Assembly: GCF_900114375.1 (NCBI RefSeq)
Contig: NZ_FOSV01000007.1
Coordinates: 62,001-126,000 of the forward strand
Length of the DNA: 64,000 nt
Direction of reading: 5' to 3'
Source: Methylorubrum salsuginis
GTDB taxonomy: Bacteria; Pseudomonadota; Alphaproteobacteria; Rhizobiales; Beijerinckiaceae
The position numbers were made by a program, and so were the translations under genes. Below are positions 15,882 through 24,757 of this stretch, one piece after another. The notes beneath the pieces were generated by a model. That model saw only the letters and a list, made by a program, of their open reading frames with translations. It was not told the origin of the DNA and searched no databases. Each line of letters starts with the position of its first letter. Position 1 is the first letter of the stretch.

Positions 15882-18599
15882 TCAGCCCGCCTTTGTCTTG
15901 CGGGCCGCGGGCTTCGCCGCTGCCTTGGCCGCACCCGCCTTCGCAGGCGTCTTCCGCGCCGCGGGCTTCTTCGCCTTCGGTGCGGCGTCCGCCGAATCCG
16001 CGGCCTTCGCCGTCGTCTTCCGCGCCGCCGTCTTGCGCACCGGCTTCTTGCCGCCGCCGGCCGCGCGCTTGGCCTCGATCAGCTCGATCGCCTGCGCCAG
16101 CGTCAGGTTCTCGGCCGATACCGACTTCGGCAGCGTGGCGTTGACCGAGCCGTCGCTGACATAGGGGCCGTACTTGCCGGCCTTGACCACGAGGTCGAGC
16201 CCACCCGGATCCTTGCCGACGACCCGGCCCGGATCGGCCGCACCCCGGCCGCCGCGCCCGCCGCCCTGCTCCTTGGCGACGATGAGGTCGATGGCCCGAT
16301 TCGCCCCGACCTCCAGCACGTCGTCGTCCTTGCCCAGATTGGCGTAGGTCTTCCCGTGCTGCACGTAGGGGCCGTAGCGGCCGATATTGGCCAGGATCGG
16401 CTCGCCGGTCTCGGGGTGCTTGGCCACCTCGCGCGGCAGCGACAGCAGCTTGAGCGCCACTTCGAGGGTGACGGAGGACGGCGTCATGCCCTTGGCGAGG
16501 GAGGAGCGCTTGGGCTTCTCCGCCCCCTTCTCGGCCGAGGCCTCGCCGAGCTGCACGAACGGGCCGAACCGGCCGTCGCGGAGGCTGACCGGCAGGCCCG
16601 TCGCCGGATCCTCGCCCAGCACCCGCACGCCCGGCTGGCCGCCCTCACCGGACGTGCCGTCGCCCTCGCCCTCGACCGCGGAGGCCGAGAGCTGGCGGGT
16701 GTATTTGCATTCGGGGTAGTTCGAGCAGCCGATGAAGGCGCCGAACTTGCCGAGCTTGAGCGAGAGCTGGCCCGCGCCGCAGGTCGGGCAACTGCGCGGG
16801 TCCGAGCCGTCGCCCTTGTCGGGGAAGATGTGCGGCCCGAGCAGGCCGTTGAGCGCCTCCAGCACCTCGGCGACGCGCAACTCCTTGGTGCCGCCGATGG
16901 CCGCGGAAAAGTCGCGCCAGAAGTCGCGCAGCACCGCCCGCCAGTCGATCTCGGCATTCGAGACCCGGTCGAGCTGTTCCTCCAGGCTCGCGGTGAAATC
17001 GTACTCGACGTAGCGCTTGAAGAAGCTTTCGAGGAAGCCGGTGACGAGGCGACCCTTGTCCTCCGGCTGGAGGCGCTTCTTCTCGATCTTGACGTATTCG
17101 CGATCGCGCAGGGTCTGCAGCACCGCCGCGTAGGTCGAGGGCCGGCCGATGCCGAGTTCCTCCATCCGCTTCACGAGGCTGGCCTCGGAATAGCGCGGCG
17201 GCGGCTCGGTGAAATGCTGGGTCGAGGCGATGCGCTCGCGCTTGAGCGGATCGTTCGCCTTCATCGCGGGCAGGCGCTTGCCGTCCTCGTCCTCCTCGTC
17301 GTCCTTGCCCTCCTGATAGAGCGCGAGGAAGCCGTCGAAGGTCACGACCTGACCGGTGGCGCGAAGCTCCAGATGGCGCGGCCCGACCTTGGCGGCGATG
17401 TCGACGGTGGTGCGCTCGAACTCGGCCGATTCCATCTGGCTCGCCACGGTGCGGGTCCAGATCAGCTCGTAGAGCTTGGCCTGCTCCGGTTCGAGGAAGC
17501 GGGCGACCGATTTCGGCAGCCGGCCCATATCGGTCGGGCGCACGGCCTCGTGGGCCTCCTGCGCGTTCTTGGCCTTCACCGAGTACTTGCGCGGCGCGCC
17601 CGGCACGTACTTGTCGCCGAATTCCTTGCCGATCACCCGGCGGGCATCGGCGATCGCCTCCGGCGCCATGTCGACGCCGTCGGTCCGCATGTAGGTGATG
17701 ATGCCCACCGTCTCGCCGCCGACATCGACGCCCTCGTAGAGCTTCTGGGCGACCCGCATGGTCTGGGCCGGCGCCATCCCGAGCTTGCGGGAGGCCTCCT
17801 GCTGGAGCGTCGAAGTCGTGAAGGGCGGCTGCGGATGGCGCTTGGCGGGCTTGGCCTCGACCGACGCGACCTGGAAGGTCGCGAGTTCGAGATCGCGCTT
17901 GAAGGCCGCCGCCTCCTCGCCGTTGCCGATGTCGAGGCGCTGGATGCGCTTGCCGTCGGCGCCCACGAGCCGAGCTTCGAACACGCCGCCCTTCTCGGTC
18001 GAGAGCGTGGCCACCAGCGACCAGTACTCGCGCGGCTTGAACCGCTCGATCTCCATCTCGCGCTCGACCACGAGGCGAAGCGCCACCGACTGCACGCGGC
18101 CCGCCGACTTCGCGCCGGGGAGCTTGCGCCACAGCACGGGGGAGAGGTTGAAGCCGACGAGGTAATCGAGGGCGCGCCGGGCGAGATAGGCATCGACCAG
18201 CGCCTGATCGATCTCGCGGGGCTTGCGCATCGCCGCATCGACCGACGCCTTGGTGATGGCGTTGAAGGTCACCCGCTCGACCGGGATCCCCTTGAGCACC
18301 TTCTTGGCGTTGAGCGCCTCGATGACGTGCCAGGAGATCGCCTCGCCCTCGCGATCCGGGTCGGTGGCGAGGATCAGCTTCTCCGCGCCCTTCACGGCGC
18401 GGGCGATCTCGGAGACGCGCTTCGAACCGCGATCCTCAAGCTCCCAGATCATCGCGAAATCGGCCTCCGGATCGACCGAGCCGTCCTTGGCCGGCAGATC
18501 GCGGATGTGACCGAAGGAGGCCAGAACCTCGTAGTCGCTCCCCAGGTACTTGTTGATCGTCTTGGCCTTGGCCGGCGACTCGACGACGACGACTTTCAT
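15882..18599 (-). CDS. topA: DNA topoisomerase I
   Basis: A 905-residue type IA topoisomerase that relaxes negative supercoils. The Toprim domain starts KVVVVESPAKAKTI and carries DPDREGE. The active-site tyrosine is in GIITYMRTDG at about residue 307. A four-cysteine zinc finger (CPTCG...CSNYPEC) and further topoisomerase C-terminal repeats follow. The last roughly 55 residues are a Lys/Ala/Pro-rich tail (KTAARKTTAK, KKPAARKTPAK) like histone H1, which probably binds DNA non-specifically. ATG 18599 gives the conserved N-terminus. The order dprA-topA seen in many relatives is not kept: dprA lies 10 kb away. Confidence 0.95.
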   Translation of the reverse strand: MKVVVVESPAKAKTINKYLGSDYEVLASFGHIRDLPAKDGSVDPEADFAMIWELEDRGSKRVSEIARAVKGAEKLILATDPDREGEAISWHVIEALNAKKVLKGIPVERVTFNAITKASVDAAMRKPREIDQALVDAYLARRALDYLVGFNLSPVLWRKLPGAKSAGRVQSVALRLVVEREMEIERFKPREYWSLVATLSTEKGGVFEARLVGADGKRIQRLDIGNGEEAAAFKRDLELATFQVASVEAKPAKRHPQPPFTTSTLQQEASRKLGMAPAQTMRVAQKLYEGVDVGGETVGIITYMRTDGVDMAPEAIADARRVIGKEFGDKYVPGAPRKYSVKAKNAQEAHEAVRPTDMGRLPKSVARFLEPEQAKLYELIWTRTVASQMESAEFERTTVDIAAKVGPRHLELRATGQVVTFDGFLALYQEGKDDEEDEDGKRLPAMKANDPLKRERIASTQHFTEPPPRYSEASLVKRMEELGIGRPSTYAAVLQTLRDREYVKIEKKRLQPEDKGRLVTGFLESFFKRYVEYDFTASLEEQLDRVSNAEIDWRAVLRDFWRDFSAAIGGTKELRVAEVLEALNGLLGPHIFPDKGDGSDPRSCPTCGAGQLSLKLGKFGAFIGCSNYPECKYTRQLSASAVEGEGDGTSGEGGQPGVRVLGEDPATGLPVSLRDGRFGPFVQLGEASAEKGAEKPKRSSLAKGMTPSSVTLEVALKLLSLPREVAKHPETGEPILANIGRYGPYVQHGKTYANLGKDDDVLEVGANRAIDLIVAKEQGGGRGGRGAADPGRVVGKDPGGLDLVVKAGKYGPYVSDGSVNATLPKSVSAENLTLAQAIELIEAKRAAGGGKKPVRKTAARKTTAKAADSADAAPKAKKPAARKTPAKAGAAKAAAKPAARKTKAG

Positions 18600-18749
18600 G
18601 AACCTCTGCCTCTCGCCAGAGCCTCACCGCGGGGACGGTTTTGGGGATCAAACGCCGACCGGACATCCGTCGACGGCCGGGGCTCGCGCCGCGCAGAAGT
18701 GGGTGACCGGGGCCGGGTTGTCAAATCGGCACTCGGGCCGGACGCGGGC

Positions 18750-19658
18750 TCAGATCCCCGCGTACCATTCGTAGCCGCGGTCCTCCCAGTAACCGCCGCC
18801 GTCCTCGCCGACACCCTTGAGCGTGTCCCGCACCTCGATCCGCATGAGGTACTTGGCCTGCTTGTAGCCGAGCTGGCGCTCGACCCTGAGACGCAGCGGC
18901 GCACCGTTCGAGACCGGCAGCGCCTTGCCGTTCAGGTCGTAGGCCAGGATGGTCTGCGGGTGGTAGGCGTCGGTGAGGTCGATGCTCTCGTAGTAGCGGA
19001 TCGGAATCCCCTTGGGCTCCTCCGGGTCCGGCGCCTCGGCCCCGGCGGCCTTCGAGTCGCTGGCTTGGTTCTCCTCGCCCTCCGTGCGGGCGGTCATGTC
19101 CGGGTTGGTGGTCTCGGTGTCGCCGCTCATCGCGAATTCCATCGTGTCGGCGCAGTGGAACACGACGTAGCGCGCCTGCGGCTTCAGACCGGCGCGCTTC
19201 AGGACCTCGGCCAGCGGCACGCCGGTCCACTTGCCGATGGCACTCCAGCCCTCGACGCAGTCGTGGCGCGTGGTCTGGGTGCGGGCCGGCATGGCCCGCA
19301 GGTCGGCGAGCGAGAAGGCCTGCGGGGTCTCGACGAGACCGTCCACTCGCAGCTTCCAATCCTCGAAGTTCTTCGAAGCCAGCGTCTTGTAGTCCCGGTC
19401 CTGCGGGTCGATCGTCCCGTTCGGCTTGAACCAGGGCGAGATGTCCGAATCCGGAAATTCCTTGGCGAGCGATGCCGGCGTCAGCAGCAGGCGCTGGACG
19501 TAGAGGTTGGCGTCCTCGCCGAGCTTGAGCGTCTGGCGGCCCCGCGGCGTCACGGCGAAGCGGTCGCAGCCGCCGAGCGCCGAGACGCCGAAGAGGCCCG
19601 CGGCGGCGGTGAGGAAGCCGCGCCGATGGGGGAGGGGACGAGCGAGGCGGCGCATCAT
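18750..19658 (-). CDS. Molybdopterin-dependent oxidoreductase, sulfite oxidase/MsrP superfamily, exported
   Basis: A 302-residue protein with a twin-arginine leader (HRRGFLTAAAGLFGVSALGGC, arginines 12-13). Cys 31 in LGGC could also be a lipobox. Cys 134 in RHDCVEGWSAIGKWTGVPL is the expected molybdenum ligand of this superfamily. Residues about 190-215 form an acidic, low-complexity insertion (EGEENQASDSKAAGAEAPDPEE). The fold acts in the periplasm as sulfite dehydrogenase or methionine-sulfoxide reductase. It overlaps the cytochrome b gene by four bases (ATGA), so the cytochrome is its likely electron partner. A methionine-rich exported peptide just upstream makes a repair role for oxidised methionine attractive. 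Confidence 0.8.
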   Translation of the reverse strand: MMRRLARPLPHRRGFLTAAAGLFGVSALGGCDRFAVTPRGRQTLKLGEDANLYVQRLLLTPASLAKEFPDSDISPWFKPNGTIDPQDRDYKTLASKNFEDWKLRVDGLVETPQAFSLADLRAMPARTQTTRHDCVEGWSAIGKWTGVPLAEVLKRAGLKPQARYVVFHCADTMEFAMSGDTETTNPDMTARTEGEENQASDSKAAGAEAPDPEEPKGIPIRYYESIDLTDAYHPQTILAYDLNGKALPVSNGAPLRLRVERQLGYKQAKYLMRIEVRDTLKGVGEDGGGYWEDRGYEWYAGI

Positions 19659-20587
19659 CGGATCTCTTCCGGGCCGGCGGGCAACTTGCGGCGCTCGATG
19701 ACGTACCAGCCGGTCAGCATGCTGCGCATGTTGTTCCACAGGCCGGAGGCGAGCACGAGCAGGACGTGGACGATCACGAACAGCACCAAGAGGTTCGTGA
19801 CGATGAAGTGGACGGTCCGGGCCGATTGGCGCCCGCCGAACAGGTTGGGCAGCGGCACCACGGCGTTGAATCCGGGCGACATCGACAGGCCCGTGAGCAG
19901 CATCAGCGGCAGCAGCCCAAGCACCACGACGAGATAGGTGAGCTTCTGCAGCACGTTGTAGCGCTTGGCCTCGTCGCCTTGCGCGAAGTGCAGCGTCAGG
20001 TGCTCGCGGATCGAGGCGCCAAGCCCCCGCATCTGGTCGCCGTCGGGGATGATGCGGCGGCGCAACTGGCCGCTGCCGATGCCGTAGAGGAGGTAGATCA
20101 GCCCGTTGATCACGAAGGCCCAGGCGAACAGGAAGTGCCAGCGCCGGCCCGTGGCGAGGTCCTGATGCGCCGGCAGCGTCGCCCAGGACGGAAAGGCGCG
20201 GCCCGTCGCCTCGCCGTTGTGGTTCGACAGCCCCAGCCAGCCGGTGGTGTCGAAGGACTTGCCGGCGACGTAAGTGACGCCGCGCGCCGAGCCGTCGTCG
20301 CGCTGGTCGTCGGTGATGGCCACGAACGGCTTGTCGAAGGTCGAAGCCGCGCCCCAGTACAGCGCCGGATGGGCGTTGAAGATCTGCAGCCCGCTCATCA
20401 GCAGGACCGCGAGGCAGACCACGTTGATCCAGTGCGCGAGCCGGATCACCAGGGGATGGCGGAACATCCAGCGGCGGCGCACGGTCTCGACGACCTCGCC
20501 CTTTCCCAGGGCGCTCTTGCCATGAGCGCCCTTGCCGTGAGCGCCCTTGCCTAGGGCGTCCTTGCCCAACGCGGTTCCTGCGGCCAC
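19655..20587 (-). CDS. Cytochrome b561-type membrane subunit
   Basis: An inner-membrane protein with four main hydrophobic segments and the usual haem-ligand histidines (RLAHWINVVCLAVLLMSGLQI, RRWHFLFAWAFVING, VHFIVTNLLVLFVIVHVLL). Long loops between segments one and two match the b561 family found with molybdenum oxidoreductases. The start is uncertain. GTG 20611 abuts a strong hairpin and leaves no ribosome site, so GTG 20587, eight bases after AGGAA, is preferred (310 residues). The first 30 residues contain four GK-based repeats (ALGK, GAHGK, GAHGK, SALGK) that look like local duplication. It likely passes quinol electrons to the molybdoenzyme encoded next. Confidence 0.78.
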   Translation of the reverse strand: MAAGTALGKDALGKGAHGKGAHGKSALGKGEVVETVRRRWMFRHPLVIRLAHWINVVCLAVLLMSGLQIFNAHPALYWGAASTFDKPFVAITDDQRDDGSARGVTYVAGKSFDTTGWLGLSNHNGEATGRAFPSWATLPAHQDLATGRRWHFLFAWAFVINGLIYLLYGIGSGQLRRRIIPDGDQMRGLGASIREHLTLHFAQGDEAKRYNVLQKLTYLVVVLGLLPLMLLTGLSMSPGFNAVVPLPNLFGGRQSARTVHFIVTNLLVLFVIVHVLLVLASGLWNNMRSMLTGWYVIERRKLPAGPEEIR

Positions 20588-20618
20588 GGCGGCGTTCCTC
20601 GTCCCGGTCACACGACAA

Positions 20619-20645
20619 CGCCCGCCCGGTCGAACCGGACGGGCG
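20619..20645 (-). terminator. Hairpin between methionine-rich gene and cytochrome b gene
   Basis: An 11-base-pair stem with a 5-base loop (TTCGA on the minus strand). The single mispair on the plus strand becomes G-U on the minus strand, suggesting the structure acts in the minus-strand RNA. Only a weak T-rich tail follows (TTGTCGT). It may partly terminate transcription so that the small peptide is made in excess over the enzyme pair. Confidence 0.6.
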
Positions 20646-20684
20646 CTTTCAAACTAACTCGGCGCGGGGCGCCGGGCGAGAAGA

Positions 20685-20996
20685 CTACATGCCGCCCTGG
20701 CCGCTCATGCCACCCTGGGCGCCCATGCCGCCCTGCGAATCCATCCCGGAGTTCATCCGCTTGGACCGCATCATCTTCTTGCTCTTCATGGGCTTCTTCA
20801 TCTTCTTGGAGCTGCGCTTCATCGGGCGCTGCGCCTGGCCCATGTCGTCGCCCATCTGGCCCTGCTGCATCTGGCCGCCCATCTGGCCACCCATGCTCGG
20901 GTCGGCTCCGGGCTGCATGCCCTGCGCGAAGGCTCCCGACGACAGGCCGAGCCCGAGCGAGAGGGCGCCGGCCGTGAGGAGAAGTCGAGCGTTCAT
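20685..20996 (-). CDS. Methionine-rich exported small protein
   Basis: A 103-residue product with a clear signal peptide (LLLTAGALSLGLGLSSGAFA, cut after residue 24). The mature 79 residues hold 16 methionines (20%) and no cysteine, in three blocks: Gly/Gln/Met repeats (MGGQMGGQMQQGQM), a Lys/Met block (KKMKKPMKSKKMMRSKRM) and GGM repeats at the end (SQGGMGAQGGMSGQGGM). AAGGA lies five bases before ATG 20996. Such peptides can act as sacrificial methionine sinks for oxidants or as metal (copper/silver) binders. The molybdoenzyme and cytochrome b genes directly downstream favour the first idea. No family is recognised with certainty. Confidence 0.7.
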   Translation of the reverse strand: MNARLLLTAGALSLGLGLSSGAFAQGMQPGADPSMGGQMGGQMQQGQMGDDMGQAQRPMKRSSKKMKKPMKSKKMMRSKRMNSGMDSQGGMGAQGGMSGQGGM

Positions 20997-21267
20997 GGCA
21001 TTCCTTTCGGTTCGGCGAACGGGGCGGTTCGGGGCGTGACCGCACCCGAGCCGCCGTGCTCGCGGACAGGCTGGCAACGGGCGGACCGCCGAAACGTTCA
21101 AAATTTCCTCGTTCACGGCCTCGCGAGCATCAGAAAATTCTCTTCATCGCGACCGGGATGAAGGACATCTCCCGAGCGTGCGCGCAGGAACCGGGACCAT
21201 GCCCGAAGGGCGCCTTGCCGGGGCCTTCGCCCCCCCCTATAGCCACGGCGGACGCCGGAACCGCAGC
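20997..21267. other. Divergent promoter region of the methionine-rich gene and pyrB
   Basis: No gene is seen. An AT-richer patch at about 21090-21155 (AACGTTCAAAATTTCCTCGTTC, AGAAAATTCTCTTCATC) is the likely promoter zone for one or both genes. I could not assign a -35/-10 pair with the usual spacing. An in-frame start for pyrB exists at 21178, but its added residues do not resemble the family. Confidence 0.35.
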
Positions 21268-22215
21268 ATGACCGCCGAGATCGCACCCGCCTTCCCGCAC
21301 CGTCACCTGCTCGGCATCGAGGGCCTGAGCCGGCCGGACATCGAGGCCCTGCTCGCCCGCGCCGACGATGCGGTGGCCCTGTCGCGCCAGGTCGAGAAGA
21401 AGCGCAACGTCCTGCGCGGCCGCACCCAGATCAACCTGTTCTTCGAGCCCTCGACGCGGACGCAATCCTCGTTCGAACTCGCCGGCAAGAGGCTCGGCGC
21501 CGACGTGATGAACATGTCGGTCGCTTCCTCCTCGGTGAAGAAGGGCGAGACCCTGATCGACACCGCCGCGACGCTCAACGCCATGCGGCCCGACATCATC
21601 GTGGTGCGCCACCATTCCGCGGGCGCCGTGCATCTCCTCGCCCGCAAGGTCGATTGCGCCGTCGTCAACGCGGGCGACGGCGCCCATGAGCATCCGACCC
21701 AGGCGCTCCTCGACGCGCTCACGATCCGCCGCAACAAGGGCGGCATCGAGGGCCTCACCGTGGCGATCTGCGGCGACGTCCTGCATTCGCGGGTCGCGCG
21801 CTCCAACATCCTCCTGCTCAACGCGCTCGGCGCGCGGGTGCGGGTGATCGGCCCCTCGACGCTGCTGCCGACCGGCGTCGCCCGCTTGGGTGTCGAGGTG
21901 TTCACGAACATGCGCGAGGGGTTGAAGGGCTGCGACATCGTCATGATGCTGCGCCTTCAGCGCGAGCGCATGAACGGCTCCTTCGTCCCCTCGGTGAAGG
22001 AGTACTTCCGCTATTACGGCCTCGACAGTGAGAAGCTGGCGCTCGCCAAGCCCGACGCCCTGGTGATGCATCCGGGTCCGATGAACCGCGGCGTCGAGAT
22101 CTCCTCCGAAATCGCCGACGGAGCGCAATCGCTCATCCGCGAGCAGGTCGAGATGGGCGTGGCGGTGCGCATGGCCGTGCTCGAAGCCCTGGCGACCCAT
22201 CTCCCGAACGGCTGA
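21268..22215 (+). CDS. pyrB: Aspartate carbamoyltransferase catalytic chain
   Basis: A 315-residue protein. The carbamoyl-phosphate loop is [13 protein letters not shown] (residues 58-70), followed by [18 protein letters not shown] and the C-terminal [11 protein letters not shown]. It catalyses the first committed step of pyrimidine synthesis in the cytoplasm. No pyrI regulatory chain is nearby. Instead, a dihydroorotase-like gene that has lost its metal ligands lies at 27166, matching the class of ATCases that assemble with such an inactive partner. ATG 21268 starts MTAEIAP, just before the conserved RHLLGIEGL. Confidence 0.95.
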   Translation: MTAEIAPAFPHRHLLGIEGLSRPDIEALLARADDAVALSRQVEKKRNVLRGRTQINLFFEPSTRTQSSFELAGKRLGADVMNMSVASSSVKKGETLIDTAATLNAMRPDIIVVRHHSAGAVHLLARKVDCAVVNAGDGAHEHPTQALLDALTIRRNKGGIEGLTVAICGDVLHSRVARSNILLLNALGARVRVIGPSTLLPTGVARLGVEVFTNMREGLKGCDIVMMLRLQRERMNGSFVPSVKEYFRYYGLDSEKLALAKPDALVMHPGPMNRGVEISSEIADGAQSLIREQVEMGVAVRMAVLEALATHLPNG

Positions 22216-22278
22216 TTCTTTTCTTCTCAGCCTCGACGCGTCGGGCTGAGGGCGTTCGACGGCCCCCGGCGGCCCGAT

Positions 22279-22479
22279 TCACGTGATGACGTTCCCGTGC
22301 GTCACCGTCTGCTCGACCGTGATTCCCGGCGGCCGGTAGCGGTCGGCGTTGGCCACGCCCACCGCCACGACCTCGCAGGCCAGGATCAGCATCAGCACGT
22401 GACGACGGTTCAACCGGCGACGCGCCAGCTTGCGGCGGGGCGCGGCGTGCGGCGTCTCCGGCATCGGCAGGCGGGTCAA
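22279..22479 (-). CDS. Small basic one-TM protein, hypothetical
   Basis: A 66-residue product: an arginine-rich start (PRRKLARRRLNRRH), one membrane segment (VLMLILACEVVAVGVANA) and a short periplasmic tail. The positive-inside layout is consistent with a type II small membrane protein. There is no recognised family. Codon use is like that of the neighbours. It lies between pyrB and the SMI1-like gene on the opposite strand. Confidence 0.45.
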   Translation of the reverse strand: MTRLPMPETPHAAPRRKLARRRLNRRHVLMLILACEVVAVGVANADRYRPPGITVEQTVTHGNVIT

Positions 22480-22638
22480 GGCGCGGCTCCGGGTTGGTTA
22501 ACGAAGCCTTAACACTCTCGGGCGCGCAGCGCTCCCCATCTCGGCATTCGACCACGCGGGATGGTTAACGGCGGTGGACAAGGCGCCCGCCCGCGGCCTA
22601 AGCCGGCGGCCTGCCGCGAGCGCCGGAGGCTTTTGGTG

Positions 22639-23214
22639 ATGTGGGACAGCGTCTTCCCGGGTCTGGCGCCCGGCCTCCAATCGAGCGAGGCCGACCTCGC
22701 CCGGGCCGAGTCCGAACTCGGTTTCAGTCTGCCGGGCAGCTACCGCAGCTTCGCCCGCGAATGCGGCGCCGGGCGGATCGGCGGGCATGTTCGCCTGTTC
22801 ACCCCCGTGCCGGTGGAGGCCGGCGACCTCGTCGCCCGCGCCCACCTGATCGCGCACGGCATCGCGCTCGCCATCGACGGCCTGAAGGGCGAGGGCGACG
22901 AGCCCCATCGCTTCACCGTGGAGGGCGATGCCGACGCCGACCTGATGGACCGGGCCTGCTTCTTCGGCGAGACCGCGCGAGGCGACTTCCTGTTCTTCGA
23001 CGTGACGCCGGGTTTCCCCGAATACGACATCTGGGTGCTCAGCGCCGATCTCGAGACCGTGCATTTCGGCGGCGCCGATCTGCCCGCGTTCGTGCGAGGC
23101 CTTCAGGGGCTGGAGGTGCTGCACATCCTCGGCGAGGGCGCCGGCCCGCTGCCCGCGACCTTCGAGGGGGACGACGCGGACGCCCTCGAACGGCTTGGGA
23201 CGACGGACGCGTGA
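22639..23214 (+). CDS. SMI1/KNR4-like domain protein
   Basis: A 191-residue protein. Residues about 14-45 ([28 protein letters not shown]) match the start of the SMI1/KNR4 fold, in which a helix is followed by LPxxYxx[23 protein letters not shown] fits the central beta strands. ATG 22639 lies nine bases after CGGAGG, which decides the start over 22561. SMI1 proteins often act as immunity proteins against polymorphic toxins but are also housekeeping adaptors. No toxin is seen nearby, so the role is open. The stop overlaps the GTG of ruvX. Confidence 0.7.
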   Translation: MWDSVFPGLAPGLQSSEADLARAESELGFSLPGSYRSFARECGAGRIGGHVRLFTPVPVEAGDLVARAHLIAHGIALAIDGLKGEGDEPHRFTVEGDADADLMDRACFFGETARGDFLFFDVTPGFPEYDIWVLSADLETVHFGGADLPAFVRGLQGLEVLHILGEGAGPLPATFEGDDADALERLGTTDA

Positions 23215-23711
23215 ACCGGGACGAGATCGCCGCCTTCGCCGAGGCCTCCGCCGGGCAGCCGCGCCTGATCGGGCTCGATCTCGGCACCAAGACCATCGGG
23301 GTCGCGCTGTCCGATGTCGGCCGCCGGATCGGCTCGCCGCTGGAGACGATCCGGCGGGTCAAGTTCACGCCGGATGCGCAGCGCCTCGCCGCGCTCTGCG
23401 CCCAGCATGGGGTGGGGGGCTTGGTGATCGGCCTGCCGCTCAACATGGACGGCACGGAAGGCCCCCGCGCCCAGTCGAGCCGGAGCTTCGCCCGCAACCT
23501 GAAGCCGATCCTGCCCCTGCCGATTCTGTTCTTCGACGAGCGGCTCTCGACCGCCGCCGTCACTCGCACGCTCTTGGAGGCCGACGCCTCGCGGGCGCGA
23601 AGGGGCGAACTCGTGGACAAGCTCGCCGCCGCCTACATCCTGCAAGCCTGCCTTGACGTGATGGGCGGGATGGTGCCGAGCGTCGGGTTCGACGATGCTC
23701 TAGATCCTTGA
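23211..23711 (+). CDS. ruvX: Holliday junction resolvase-like protein RuvX (YqgF)
   Basis: A 166-residue protein with the RNase H-like fold: [15 protein letters not shown] at the first catalytic Asp, [15 protein letters not shown], and [11 protein letters not shown] with the Glu of the active site, then [14 protein letters not shown]. YqgF proteins take part in 16S rRNA 5'-end processing and are often named as putative resolvases. It starts at GTG 23211, overlapping the preceding stop by three bases (GTGA). The last six codons (DDALDP) lie in the palindromic repeat that follows, so the tail was probably set by insertion of that element. Confidence 0.88.
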   Translation: MNRDEIAAFAEASAGQPRLIGLDLGTKTIGVALSDVGRRIGSPLETIRRVKFTPDAQRLAALCAQHGVGGLVIGLPLNMDGTEGPRAQSSRSFARNLKPILPLPILFFDERLSTAAVTRTLLEADASRARRGELVDKLAAAYILQACLDVMGGMVPSVGFDDALDP

Positions 23712-23765
23712 ACCGCATCGTCTTTTTCCGAAAGCCGGAAACCACCTTTCGGGACGATGCTCTAG
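23691..23765. repeat. Rhizobial-type intergenic palindromic element with flanking direct repeat
   Basis: GACGATGCTCTAG occurs at 23691-23703 and again at 23753-23765. Between them, GCATCGTC (23715-23722) pairs with GACGATGC (23753-23760), and inside that CCGAAAG (23728-23734) pairs with CTTTCGG (23746-23752). The GCATCGTC...CCGAAA...TTTCGG...GATGCTCTAG wording is that of the mosaic repeats common in Rhizobiales. The stop codons of both convergent genes fall in its edges, and it probably also acts as a terminator. Confidence 0.75.
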
Positions 23766-24712
23766 CCTGCGGGTTTCTCCGCCACCAGCAGCAGCGAGGC
23801 ACCCTCGTCGCGTGTCTTGGGCACCGGCTTGATCTTCCACATCACCCAGCCGGCGAGGAAGCCGACCAGCGCCGAGGCGTGCCAGGCCCAGGAATGCCGG
23901 TAGTGCCGGTCGCGGCACTTCACCGGCGAGCACCGCTCCATCCAGTAGACCAGCCCGTCGACATCGGCCCAGGGCGCCGTCTCGACCCGCGCGTTCACGA
24001 GCCCGACCCGGCCCGCGATCGCCAGAAGCGCGTCCTTGGTCCACCATGTCAGGTGATGGGGCACGGCGTTGATCAGGTAGTTCGGGATGCGGGTATGGGC
24101 CGCCGGCACGTGCGGCACGCCGATGATCACCTGACCGCCGGGCCTGACGGCGCGGACCATGTCGGTCAGCATGCCGACCGGGTCCTCGACATGCTCCAGC
24201 ACCTGGAAGGCGCTCGCCACGTCGTAGGCGCCCTCATGGCCCTTCAGATGGTCCGTCAGGGTCTCGATCCGGGCCCAGTCCGAGCCCGGCTCGCCCGAGA
24301 AGTGCGGATCGAGCCCGGTATAGCGGGCGTGGCGCACCTCGTGGCGGAAGGCGCCGAAGCCGCAGCCGACATCGAGGACCCGCGCCCCCTCGGCCACGTG
24401 CCGGGCGGCGAGGCGGAACTCGGCCCGCGGATGGCCCTCGCGGGGATAGTGGCGGATGTTCAGACGGGCATAGAGGCTGGTGTAGAAGCCGGCATCGCCC
24501 TGGACCATCGGATCGAAGAAGTAGAGCCCGGTCGGCGACTCCCACAGCCCGAACCGGCGTGTGCCCTTGAAGCTCGGGCGCACATCGACCTTGAAGGTGT
24601 AGCGCCAGAGGTCGGTCAGCAGGCGGGCGCTGACCCACTGCACGAGCCGGGTCGCGGGCTCACCGGTGACCGGGCAGGGCGGGTGTGGTGTCGGAGGGGT
24701 CGGAGAAACCAT
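23762..24712 (-). CDS. Class I SAM-dependent methyltransferase with C-terminal membrane-like segment
   Basis: A 316-residue protein. SAM-binding motif I is VLDVGCGFGAF at about residue 117, followed by acidic YTGLDPHF and DVASAFQVLEHVEDP, as in methyltransferase type 11/12 proteins. The front part (CPVTGEPATRLVQWVSARLL) resembles enzymes that act on sugars or lipids with a preceding zinc-like CP-x-GE motif, though only one Cys is present. A hydrophobic stretch near the end (ALVGFLAGWVMW) may touch the membrane. The substrate is unknown. The stop lies in the repeat shared with ruvX. Confidence 0.78.
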   Translation of the reverse strand: MVSPTPPTPHPPCPVTGEPATRLVQWVSARLLTDLWRYTFKVDVRPSFKGTRRFGLWESPTGLYFFDPMVQGDAGFYTSLYARLNIRHYPREGHPRAEFRLAARHVAEGARVLDVGCGFGAFRHEVRHARYTGLDPHFSGEPGSDWARIETLTDHLKGHEGAYDVASAFQVLEHVEDPVGMLTDMVRAVRPGGQVIIGVPHVPAAHTRIPNYLINAVPHHLTWWTKDALLAIAGRVGLVNARVETAPWADVDGLVYWMERCSPVKCRDRHYRHSWAWHASALVGFLAGWVMWKIKPVPKTRDEGASLLLVAEKPAG

Positions 24713-24757
24713 GGCGCCCGTTTCTGCGGCGGAAGCGGGCGCGGCACAAGCCGGACG

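Noticed and set aside
16356-19937. A 1193-codon plus-strand frame opposite topA and the molybdoenzyme gene
   Set aside because: Crosses two real genes and an intergenic gap and has no recognisable motif.
20997-21180. Extracytoplasmic sigma-factor promoter for the methionine-rich gene
   Set aside because: GTGAAC and CGTTTC boxes exist near 21090-21120 but their spacing does not fit the EcfG-type pattern, so no promoter was called.
22639-23214. SMI1-like protein as immunity gene of a toxin system
   Set aside because: No toxin or secretion gene is nearby, and the gene is coupled to ruvX.
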